Positions 30,836 through 37,550 of a DNA stretch of 37,550 bases are shown here, one piece after another. Numbering within the stretch: position 1 is the first letter of the stretch; each line of letters begins with the position of its first letter. This DNA is from Amycolatopsis orientalis DSM 40040 = KCTC 9412 (lineage in GTDB: Bacteria; Actinomycetota; Actinomycetes; Mycobacteriales; Pseudonocardiaceae). The notes below the pieces were generated by a model that saw nothing but the letters and a program-made list of their open reading frames with translations, was not told the origin of the DNA and did not search any database. The stretch is from the NCBI RefSeq assembly GCF_000478275.1, contig NZ_ASJB01000067.1:1-37550 (forward strand). Direction: 5' to 3'. The translations under genes were made by a program, and so were the position numbers.

Positions 30836-32989
30836 ATGACGAACCTGCGCGCGGACCTCAAACTGGTCGTGGGCGCGTCGACGGCGAAGGCACTCGCCAA
30901 CGGCCTCAAGATCGAGACGGTCAGCGACCTGCTGCGCCACTACCCCCGCCGTTACGCCGAACGCGGCCAGCTCACCGACATCGCCGGACTCGAACTCGGT
31001 GAGCACGCGACCGTGATGGCGCGGATCGAACGCGTCAACAAGCGCCGGATGAAGTCCCGCAGCGGCACCTTGCTCGAAATGGTGATCACCGACGGCAAAC
31101 GCCGTCTGCAATGCACCTTCTTCAACCAGGCCTGGCGCGAAAAGGAACTCGTCCCCGGCAAGAACGGGCTCTTCGCGGGCAAGGTCACCGCCTTCCGCGA
31201 CGTCCTGCAGCTGGCGAACCCCGAGTACGAACTGTTCGACGCCGAACGGCAAGCGGAGGCGATGGACGACTTCCTCGCCGAGATCATCCCGGTCTACCCG
31301 GCGGCGCAGGGCATCCCGACGTGGGTGATCGCCAAGGCCGTCCGGCAGGTGCTGGACGTACTGGAGGTCGACGAGGACCCGATGCCGACGGAGCTGCTCG
31401 CCCGGTACGGCCTGCCCGGCCTGGAAAGCGCGCTGCGCGGCATCCACCGCCCGTCGAGCTGGGAGGCGCTGAACTCCGCGCGCCGCAGGCTCAAATGGGA
31501 CGAGGCCATGGCGGTGCAGCTGATCTTCGCGCAGCGCAGGCATTCCCTGGTCTCCCGGCCCGCGAAAGCCTGCCCGCACACCGACAGCGGCATCCTCGAC
31601 GCCTTCGACAAACGGCTCCCGTTCGAACTGACGTCGGGCCAGCGTGAGATCGGTGACGAGATCTCCCGCGACCTCTCGACCGAGCATCCGATGAACCGGC
31701 TGCTGCAGGGCGAGGTCGGCAGTGGCAAGACCGTGGTCGCGCTGCGCGCGATGCTGCAGGTCGTCGATTCCGGGCGGCAGGCGGCGCTGCTGGCGCCGAC
31801 GGAGGTGCTCGCCGCGCAGCACGCGCGCTCCCTGCGCGAGATGCTCGGCGAGCTGGGGCAGGCGGGCGAACTCGGCGCCGCCGAGAACGCGACGAAGGTG
31901 ACCCTGCTGACCGGCTCGATGGGCGCCAAGGAACGCAAGAAGGCGTTGCTGGAGACGGTCAGCGGCGAGGCCGGGATCGTCGTGGGCACGCACGCGCTGA
32001 TCCAGGACACGGTGTCCTTCGCGGACCTCGGCCTGGCCGTGGTCGACGAGCAGCACCGTTTCGGGGTGGAGCAGCGGGACGCGCTGCGCTCCCGCGGCGC
32101 CGACGACACCAGCCCGCATGTCCTCGTCATGACGGCGACGCCCATCCCGCGCACGGTCGCGATGACCGTCTACGGCGATCTGGAGATCTCCGCGCTGCGG
32201 GTGATGCCGGTCGGCCGGTCGCCGATCAAGACGTCGGTGGTGCCGGTCGCGGAGCGGCCCGCGTGGCTCGACCGCGCGTGGCAGCGGGTCCGCGAGGAAT
32301 GCGGCAAGGGACACCAGGCCTACATCGTCTGCCCGCGGATCGGCGACGAACCGGCGTCGGACAAGGGCGACAGGCGGCCGGCGCTCGCGGTCCTCGACGT
32401 CGCGCCCGAGCTGGCCGAAGGACCGTTGAAGGGACTGAAGATCGGGGTCCTGCACGGCCGGATGCCCGCCGACGACAAGGACGCCGTGATGCGGGCGTTC
32501 TCGGGGGGCGACCTGGACGTGCTCGTCGCGACCACCGTGATCGAGGTCGGCGTCAACGTGCCCAACGCGACCGCGATGGTGATCATGGACGCGGACCGGT
32601 TCGGCATCAGCCAGCTGCACCAGCTGCGCGGCCGGGTCGGCCGGGGCAGCGTGCCGGGGCTGTGCCTGCTGGTCACCGAAACCCTGGACGGGACGACGAC
32701 CAGGGAGCGGCTGGCCGCCGTCGAGTCCACGACGGACGGTTTCGAACTGTCCAGAATGGACCTCGAACTCCGCCGCGAGGGCGACATCCTCGGCGCCGCG
32801 CAGTCGGGGAAGAAGTCGACCCTGAAACTGCTTTCGCTGTTGCAGGACGAGGATGTCATCGCCGAGGCGAGGGCCCGAGCGTTGGAAATCGTCGAACAGG
32901 ACCCGGCTTTGGGGAATTACCTGGGACTCGCGCATATGATCGCCGACGTCGTCGACGAAGATCGCGTGGAGTACTTGGAAAAAAGCTGA
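30836..32989 (+). CDS. recG: ATP-dependent DNA helicase RecG
   Basis: 717 aa, near-normal length. N-terminal wedge/OB domain (~1-230), then helicase motifs: I LLQGEVGSGKTVVALRAM, Ia LAPTEVLAAQH, II DEQHRFGVEQR, III MTATPIPRTVAMTVYGD and VI QLHQLRGRVGRG. It remodels stalled forks and Holliday junctions. Operon with the DAK gene (4-nt gap). In related genomes rsmD and coaD follow; here the EACC1-caspase genes begin 83 nt downstream. Confidence 0.97.
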   Translation: MTNLRADLKLVVGASTAKALANGLKIETVSDLLRHYPRRYAERGQLTDIAGLELGEHATVMARIERVNKRRMKSRSGTLLEMVITDGKRRLQCTFFNQAWREKELVPGKNGLFAGKVTAFRDVLQLANPEYELFDAERQAEAMDDFLAEIIPVYPAAQGIPTWVIAKAVRQVLDVLEVDEDPMPTELLARYGLPGLESALRGIHRPSSWEALNSARRRLKWDEAMAVQLIFAQRRHSLVSRPAKACPHTDSGILDAFDKRLPFELTSGQREIGDEISRDLSTEHPMNRLLQGEVGSGKTVVALRAMLQVVDSGRQAALLAPTEVLAAQHARSLREMLGELGQAGELGAAENATKVTLLTGSMGAKERKKALLETVSGEAGIVVGTHALIQDTVSFADLGLAVVDEQHRFGVEQRDALRSRGADDTSPHVLVMTATPIPRTVAMTVYGDLEISALRVMPVGRSPIKTSVVPVAERPAWLDRAWQRVREECGKGHQAYIVCPRIGDEPASDKGDRRPALAVLDVAPELAEGPLKGLKIGVLHGRMPADDKDAVMRAFSGGDLDVLVATTVIEVGVNVPNATAMVIMDADRFGISQLHQLRGRVGRGSVPGLCLLVTETLDGTTTRERLAAVESTTDGFELSRMDLELRREGDILGAAQSGKKSTLKLLSLLQDEDVIAEARARALEIVEQDPALGNYLGLAHMIADVVDEDRVEYLEKS

Positions 32990-33072
32990 CGTGAAGATCT
33001 CTGCCCGATCGGACCTTGCCGCCGGACGGGCCGGGAGGTTTCCTCGATCCGTACGGGTGAGGGAGGCCGGAT

Positions 33073-33453
33073 ATGACGTCAGCGGTGCGGGTCCAGCTGG
33101 GTGAGGACGGGGCCGACGCCGAGCGGGTCGACCAGCTCGCCGGGTACCTCCGCGGGGAACTGATCGAACGCGGGGTCGCCGACGTCAAGGCGCTGCCCGC
33201 CGGCGCGGCGCCGCCCGGCTCGCGCGGATTCGACGTGGCGACGGCGGGCGGTCTCCTGGTCACGCTGGGGAAGTCCGCCGACGGCCTGCGCTCGGTGGTG
33301 ACGGCCGTGCGGGAGTGGCTTTCGCGCGGCGGGCGGGTGAAGCGGACGGTACGGCTGGAGATCGACGGCGACGTGCTGGAGCTGTCCGAAGCGAGTCTCA
33401 GCGACCAGGACAAGCTCGTCGACCTCTTCGTGAGCAGGCATTCGGCGTCATGA
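33073..33453 (+). CDS. Effector-associated constant component 1 (EACC1)-like protein
   Basis: 126 aa, alpha/beta with alternating strands and helices; C-terminal KRTVRLEIDGDVLELSEAS then a short helix ending VSRHSAS. This pattern fits EACC1, a small protein coded next to caspase or other peptidase effectors in actinobacterial conflict systems (classification from memory of the family, not a search). It may hold the effector inactive or link it to a sensor. ATG with GGGAGG 6 nt upstream. Its stop overlaps the caspase start by 4 nt (ATGA). Confidence 0.8.
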   Translation: MTSAVRVQLGEDGADAERVDQLAGYLRGELIERGVADVKALPAGAAPPGSRGFDVATAGGLLVTLGKSADGLRSVVTAVREWLSRGGRVKRTVRLEIDGDVLELSEASLSDQDKLVDLFVSRHSAS

Positions 33454-35561
33454 CCGGCGAGCGGCGTGCCCTGATCATCGCCAACGGGGAGTACGACAAC
33501 CCCGGGCTGAGCGCGCTGCGGTCCCCGGCGGCCGACGCCGAGGCGCTCGCCGAGGTCCTCGCCGACCGCACGATCAGCGATTTCGACGTCCAGGTCGTGC
33601 GCGACGAGACCGCGCACGTGATCGCGGGCCGGGTCGAGGATCTGTTCGCCGACAGCGCGCCGGACGACGTCCTGCTGGTGCATTTCTCTTGCCACGGCTT
33701 GAAAAGCGAGTCGGGTGAGCTGTTCTTCGCCGCCCGCAACACCCGGCCGGAACGGCTGGCGTCGAGTGCTGTGCCCGCCGACTTCGTCCAGCGCTGTATG
33801 CGGATGAGCCGCTCGCGCAGCATCGTCCTGCTGCTGGACTGCTGCTACGGCGGCGCTTTCAGTCAAGGGGTCGCGGTGCGCGCCTCCGGGGAGGTCAACG
33901 TCCTCGACGCCTTCCCCGGCGGCGGTTTCGGCGGCCGCGGCCGTGCGGTGATCACCGCGTCGAACTCCATCGAGTACGCCTTCGAGGGCGACCACCTCGC
34001 CGACGACCACGCGCGGCCGTCGGTGTTCACCTCGGCGCTGGTCGACGGGCTCCGGACGGGGGACGCGGACCGCGACGAAGACGGCTGGGTCGCGCTCGGC
34101 GAGCTTTACGACTACCTGTTCGACAGCGTCCGCGAGCGGAACCCGAACCAGACGCCCAGCCGAGACATCGAAATGCAGGGCGAGCTGTACCTGGCCAGGA
34201 GCAGGCGCCGCCGGATCAAACCGTCGCCCGTGCCCGCCGATCTGCGTGCGGCGAGCGAGGATCCGAACATGTTCACCCGCCTCGGCGCGGTGACGGAACT
34301 CCAGCGACGGCTGGCGAGCGAGAACCTCTCCGTCGCGATCGGAGCCCACGAAGTCCTCACCACGATGGCGCAGACCGACATCCAGCACGTCGCCGACGCG
34401 GCGGATCTGGCACGGCGGGAGGCGCGGGTGCGCACCGAGTCCGAAGTGGTGCGGTTCGGCGAGGTCGTCCGTGGTGCGCGTCCGGTGGCACGGATCCGGC
34501 TGGCCGGGCCGCCGATCGCGCGGGCTTGCCGGTTCGCGTCGTCGGATTCCTGGCTTCGGGTGACCGAAGTCGCCGACGGGGCCGAGATCTTCTTGGAGCA
34601 GACGAAGATCGGGACGTTCGAAGGACGGGTCACGGTGACCGGGCCGACGGGCGAGGTCGTGGTGCGGGTCGAGGGCCGGATCATCCAGGAACCGGAGACG
34701 CGCCCGGCGCCCGAACCGAAGCCAGAACCCGAACCGGAGCAGGTGCCTGTCGCGGCACCCGAACCTGTGCCGGTGTCGGTGCCTGTCGCGGCACCACAAC
34801 CTGTGCCGGAACCGACGCACGCACCGCCGTCCGGAGCCGCGGCGCCGCGGCCGAAGCTCGGCATGGCGGCCGGTGTGCTGGCGCTCCTGGCCGCGCTGTA
34901 CCTGCTGGTCTTGATCTTCACGCTCAGCGACAGTGTCGAGGAGTTCTTCGAGGACGGAGGCTGGATCGCCCTGCCGCTCATCGCTTTCGTGACCGGTGCC
35001 GGAGTCGCGATGCTGAGGGTGAAGACGAGCCGCGCGGTGGGCCCGGGGATGCTGTGCGGGCTGGCGCTGCTCTCGTCGATCCCGTTCGGCCCCGTGCTCT
35101 TCGTCCTCGCCGACGGATGCGTGCTCCTCGCGGCCGTCTGCGCGGTGGTGGCGATGTGGCGCGACCCGGGTTTCCGGCTCGGGATGGGCAAACCCCGCGA
35201 CGGTTTCGCCGTGGCGGCCGTCTTGCTCGGCGTCGTCGGCACGACCGGGCTGATCGTGGAGGCCGCCGAGCTTTTCGACTACTCGTCGAGCCGGGCCGAC
35301 GAAGGCGCGCTCTACCTCGTCGTCGCGGCGCTCTTCCTGATCGGGACGGTGCTCGGCGCCCTGCTGCGCCCGGACGCCTTCGGAGTCGCCCTGCTCGCCG
35401 GTGTGGCCGGTGGCGGCATCGTCATGGTCTGCGCGCTGTACTTCGCGCTCCCGAGCAGTTCGTCGGTGACCGGGGCGGGCTGGGGCATCGGGCTGGGCGC
35501 CACCCTCGCCCTCGCCGTCCTCGCTGGCCTGGCCGCCCGCAAGGTGACGGCGGAGCACTGA
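33450..35561 (+). CDS. Caspase-family peptidase with Pro-rich stalk and C-terminal membrane domain
   Basis: 703 aa. Caspase (p20-like) domain ~4-250: strand RALIIANGEYDNPGL, catalytic His82 in VHFSCHGLKSESGELFF (most relatives have HFSGHG) and catalytic Cys132 in LLLDCCYGGAF; then FTSALVDGL and GELYDYLFDSV. Residues ~262-340 are helical; ~345-412 a beta-sandwich-like module (ARIRLAGPP...VVRVEGRI); ~413-466 Pro/Glu/Val repeats (PEPKPEPEPE; VPVAAPEPVP); ~470-697 about seven hydrophobic helices. The DNA of the stalk contains a ~39-nt direct repeat (from ~34742 and ~34781). It probably cleaves proteins at the membrane in a suicide or defence response. Start by 4-nt overlap with EACC1. Confidence 0.87.
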   Translation: MTGERRALIIANGEYDNPGLSALRSPAADAEALAEVLADRTISDFDVQVVRDETAHVIAGRVEDLFADSAPDDVLLVHFSCHGLKSESGELFFAARNTRPERLASSAVPADFVQRCMRMSRSRSIVLLLDCCYGGAFSQGVAVRASGEVNVLDAFPGGGFGGRGRAVITASNSIEYAFEGDHLADDHARPSVFTSALVDGLRTGDADRDEDGWVALGELYDYLFDSVRERNPNQTPSRDIEMQGELYLARSRRRRIKPSPVPADLRAASEDPNMFTRLGAVTELQRRLASENLSVAIGAHEVLTTMAQTDIQHVADAADLARREARVRTESEVVRFGEVVRGARPVARIRLAGPPIARACRFASSDSWLRVTEVADGAEIFLEQTKIGTFEGRVTVTGPTGEVVVRVEGRIIQEPETRPAPEPKPEPEPEQVPVAAPEPVPVSVPVAAPQPVPEPTHAPPSGAAAPRPKLGMAAGVLALLAALYLLVLIFTLSDSVEEFFEDGGWIALPLIAFVTGAGVAMLRVKTSRAVGPGMLCGLALLSSIPFGPVLFVLADGCVLLAAVCAVVAMWRDPGFRLGMGKPRDGFAVAAVLLGVVGTTGLIVEAAELFDYSSSRADEGALYLVVAALFLIGTVLGALLRPDAFGVALLAGVAGGGIVMVCALYFALPSSSSVTGAGWGIGLGATLALAVLAGLAARKVTAEH

Positions 35562-35563
35562 CG

Positions 35564-36067
35564 ATGGCCACGATCCGGCCCGCGACCGTCGAGGACGCCT
35601 GGCCCATCGCCGAGGTGAACGTCCGGTCGTGGCAGTCCGCATACCGGGGCCTGCTGCCCGAGCTGTACCTGCGCGACCTTTCGGTGGAGAGCCGGGCCGC
35701 CCGCTGGCAGCGGGTCCTCGCCGATCCCGCCAACCAGGGCGACATCCTGGTCCTCGTCGAGGACGATTCCGTCGTCGGCTTCACCGCCGTCGACCGGATC
35801 CGCGGGGAACTGCGCGCGATCTACCTCGCGCCTGAACGCTGGGGAACGGGACTGGGCAGGCGACTGCACGACACCGCCGTCGCCGCGCTGCGGGAGTCGG
35901 GGCATCGCGAGGTGACGCTCTGGGTTCTCGACACCAACGAGCGCGCCCAGCGGTTCTACGCCGCCGCGGGCTGGGTGCCGGACGGGGCGACGAAATCCGA
36001 CACCATGCCCGGTGAAGACGTCCTGCTTTCCGAGACGCGCTACCGGATCGCCCTCGTCAGCGGGTGA
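35564..36067 (+). CDS. GNAT-family N-acetyltransferase
   Basis: 167 aa. Typical N terminus ATIRPATVEDAWPIAEVNVRSWQ (the W-x-x-A-Y-R-G-L substrate segment follows), acetyl-CoA loop LAPERWGTGLGRRLHD, and LDTNERAQRFYAAAGW. Starts 2 nt after the caspase stop, so it is probably in the same mRNA; whether it belongs to the conflict module or is a passenger is unknown. Its 3' end overlaps the convergent membrane-protein gene by 11 nt. Confidence 0.87.
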   Translation: MATIRPATVEDAWPIAEVNVRSWQSAYRGLLPELYLRDLSVESRAARWQRVLADPANQGDILVLVEDDSVVGFTAVDRIRGELRAIYLAPERWGTGLGRRLHDTAVAALRESGHREVTLWVLDTNERAQRFYAAAGWVPDGATKSDTMPGEDVLLSETRYRIALVSG

Positions 36068-36464
36068 ACCAGGCGCGTTCCTCGGGTTTGTTGAGCGTGA
36101 CGATGATGCCGATGGCGATGCCCATCCCGATCAGCTGGGTGATCGGCCCGCCGGTGAGCAGCCCGATCGCCGCGATGACGACGGTCAGCCCCTCCACGAC
36201 GATGACCGCCGTCCGAACCCAGGGCGCCCCGCGGGAAATCCGCACCGCGCTCGCGATCAGCACCGCGGCGACCACGAACCCGAGCAGCGCCAGCACCAGC
36301 GGCAGACCGGCTTCTTCGTTGCCGTGGTCGAGTTCGTTGATGGCGAGGGAGGTCACGAGCGCGCTGACGAGGATGTTGAGGACCGCCTGAAGCCAGAGGA
36401 AGCCACGGACGAATTTGAGCTGACGCGGCATTTCCTGCGGCCGGTTGCGGACTTGTTCGGTCAT
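36057..36464 (-). CDS. Small multi-pass membrane protein
   Basis: 135 aa with about four hydrophobic helices (~15-35, ~45-65, ~75-93, ~98-120; e.g. LPLVLALLGFVVAAVLIASA, VIVVEGLTVVIAAIGLL). No recognised catalytic motif. ATG at 36464 with GGGAG 6 nt upstream; the longer frame to 36530 is unsupported. Tail-to-tail overlap with the GNAT gene. Function unknown. Confidence 0.75.
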   Translation of the reverse strand: MTEQVRNRPQEMPRQLKFVRGFLWLQAVLNILVSALVTSLAINELDHGNEEAGLPLVLALLGFVVAAVLIASAVRISRGAPWVRTAVIVVEGLTVVIAAIGLLTGGPITQLIGMGIAIGIIVTLNKPEERAWFTR

Positions 36465-36557
36465 CACGGGCTCCCTCTCTCGACGCGAGGGGAACAGTGT
36501 GGGGCCTGAAGTCGTTGCCGTTGACGGCAAAACTGCCGGTGGTGCCGTGGCGGCCGG

Positions 36558-37157
36558 CTAGAGTGAGATCTTCCGTTCGCCGTCTTTGATGTTGCGGAGC
36601 GTCCACAGTCCGCACAGCGCCAGCAGCGGTTTGACGATCAGCCACTCGCCGGGACGGTAGTCATCCGCGAGCACGAGCCGTTCGGCGAGATCAGGGCGCT
36701 GCCGCCGCAAGTACGCGCGGGCTTTGAGCGCGTGAGCCGGCTGGGAGGCGATCTTGATGCGGTCGACGTCCTCGAGCAGCGGGATCACGTTCGTGACGTT
36801 CTCCCATGTCGTTCTGCTTTGGTCTTCGAGGAACACCGTGCCGTCGAACCCGAGCACGGATTTCGCGTAGTCGGCCATCAACTGGGCCTCCGCGGCGCCG
36901 GTGCCGTTCGCACCGCCGCTGAAGATCACGCGCGTGTCCCGCCCGTTGCCGGTGGAGATGGAGCGAAGGCCGGCACGTACTCGCCAGCGGTTGATGAAGT
37001 TCGCCGTCGGTTGGGGGTTCCGGTACCCCAGCACGACCACCGCCTCGGAGACGCCCCCGCTGTGCCCCACGAGAGTTCGAGACCAACGCCAGTTCAACCA
37101 TTCTCCCCAGCCCAGGACTACTGCCACAGCTACCGACAATCCCGTCCGTCGTCTCAT
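36558..37157 (-). CDS. DUF218 (YdcF/SanA-like) protein, membrane-anchored
   Basis: 199 aa. N-terminal hydrophobic anchor (~6-20), then the DUF218 Rossmann-like core: AVVVLGYRNPQPTANF, VIFSGGANGTGAAEAQLMADY, LEDQSRTTWENVTN and IASQPAHALKARAYLRR. Homologues are implicated in envelope integrity and vancomycin sensitivity (SanA) or bind SAM (YdcF); the role here is unknown. The ATG at 37157 starts the anchor; the frame remains open to 37238 without a ribosome site. Confidence 0.83.
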   Translation of the reverse strand: MRRRTGLSVAVAVVLGWGEWLNWRWSRTLVGHSGGVSEAVVVLGYRNPQPTANFINRWRVRAGLRSISTGNGRDTRVIFSGGANGTGAAEAQLMADYAKSVLGFDGTVFLEDQSRTTWENVTNVIPLLEDVDRIKIASQPAHALKARAYLRRQRPDLAERLVLADDYRPGEWLIVKPLLALCGLWTLRNIKDGERKISL

Positions 37158-37292
37158 GCGGGCGACTCTAGGGCCCTGGTATTGAGCGGCGAAGACAACG
37201 GCACGCGTCGGCTGGCTACGGTTTGAGGGTGTGGGCATGCCGAGGGGCCCGTCGCCGGTGTCGCTGGCGCGGGCTCCTCGGGGTGGGGCAGG

Positions 37293-37550
37293 TCAGGCGG
37301 CGGCGCGGTGGAGGGTGTTGCGCCGGGTTCGTCGTAGCGGGTCCAGATACTGGGGTGGGATGAACTCGGGGAGGCCGTCGGCGGCCATGCGGACTTCCCA
37401 GTCGCCGTGGTGGATCAACCGGTGATGGAACCCGCACAGCAACGTGAGATTCCGCAGGTCAGTAGGTCCGCCGTCTGCCCAGTGATGGATGTGGTGCAAT
37501 GCCGCTAAGTTAAGCGTGGTGTGATCAGGATCTTCGGTGGGACGTCGTAG
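37293..37550 (-). CDS. HNH endonuclease C-terminal part (DUF222/13E12-type), cut by window edge
   Basis: The last 85 codons of a frame open to the window edge. The HNH core HHIHHWADGGPTDLRNLTLLCGFHHRLIHH then WEVRM and GLPEFIPPQYLDP (residue pattern described; key His pairs at the start and in FHHRLIHH) is typical of actinobacterial 13E12 repeat/DUF222 nucleases. Upstream of the first HH, where relatives have a Cys-containing segment, the frame reads DHTTLNLAAL, which does not look like the family; the gene may be interrupted there. Probably a selfish or mobile-associated nuclease. Confidence 0.7.
   Translation of the reverse strand, partial: LRRPTEDPDHTTLNLAALHHIHHWADGGPTDLRNLTLLCGFHHRLIHHGDWEVRMAADGLPEFIPPQYLDPLRRTRRNTLHRAAA

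Noticed and set aside
32856..35642. 928-codon minus-strand frame opposite the EACC1-caspase genes
   Set aside because: Low-complexity Arg/Pro/His-rich translation; the plus strand has clear caspase motifs, ribosome sites and overlap coupling.
1..37550. tRNA, rRNA, riboswitch or complete transposon
   Set aside because: I found no cloverleaf ends, no rRNA signature, no recognised riboswitch core upstream of thiL or leuC, and no transposase or integrase frame. A covariance-model search was not possible.

Overview
The window is high-GC actinobacterial chromosome, most likely from Amycolatopsis or a close relative in the Pseudonocardiales. The signs are GTG/TTG starts with GGAGG-type ribosome sites, an HU protein with a long Lys/Ala/Arg tail, an F420-pathway guanylyltransferase, an AfsR-like regulator and a GC-rich Nudix/phosphatase fusion. 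The backbone follows the order known from Mycobacterium tuberculosis (leuCD - hupB - mutT1 - ppk - fbiD/cofC - gpsA - [ddl] - DUF3515 gene - thiL - ung - rpmB - DAK gene - recG). No ddl is seen here, and accessory blocks are spliced into the backbone.

Layout. 1-3.9 kb: IclR regulator (NdgR-like) divergent from leuC-leuD, then hupB. 3.9-6.8 kb: AfsR/SARP regulator. 6.9-10.9 kb (minus): cofC/fbiD, ppk and mutT1, the last two overlapping by 4 nt. 11-12.7 kb: plsC-like acyltransferase and gpsA. 12.7-24.4 kb: an accessory block with a cysteine dioxygenase behind a Cys-rich leader peptide; asparaginase; a methyltransferase/VOC pair; a flavin electron-transfer set (membrane flavin reductase, FMN-binding protein, ApbE) divergent from a two-component system; a flavin/PLP-type oxidase divergent from a MocR regulator; and a quinone-oxidoreductase-like gene behind a MerR-type promoter. 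24.4-33 kb: backbone again (DUF3515, Lrp-like, thiL, two GNATs, gamma-carbonic-anhydrase-like, ung, rpmB, DAK protein, recG). 33-36 kb: an EACC1-caspase module with a membrane tail, then a GNAT. 36-37.5 kb: a small membrane protein, a DUF218 protein and the end of an HNH endonuclease gene cut by the window edge.

The most interesting items are: (1) the EACC1-caspase pair behind recG, a predicted conflict/cell-death system whose caspase carries a proline-rich stalk and a multi-pass membrane region; (2) a 27-codon leader ending VACASCRCCR just upstream of cysteine dioxygenase, a candidate cysteine-sensing attenuator on a cysteine-degrading gene; (3) several families of long palindromes at gene 3' ends, including a 79-bp composite element in two inverted copies (about 87% identical), a CCTCTGGATGCGG hairpin family, one half-copy of which supplies a stop codon, and a perfect 22-bp-arm palindrome; (4) two readable operators: four 7-mers at exact 11-nt spacing in front of the two-component system, and a MerR-type 19-nt-spacer promoter that should give a leaderless mRNA.

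No tRNA, rRNA, CRISPR array, integrase or complete insertion sequence was recognised. The only gene-free stretch over 300 nt is 20884-21273, which is filled with palindromic repeats.
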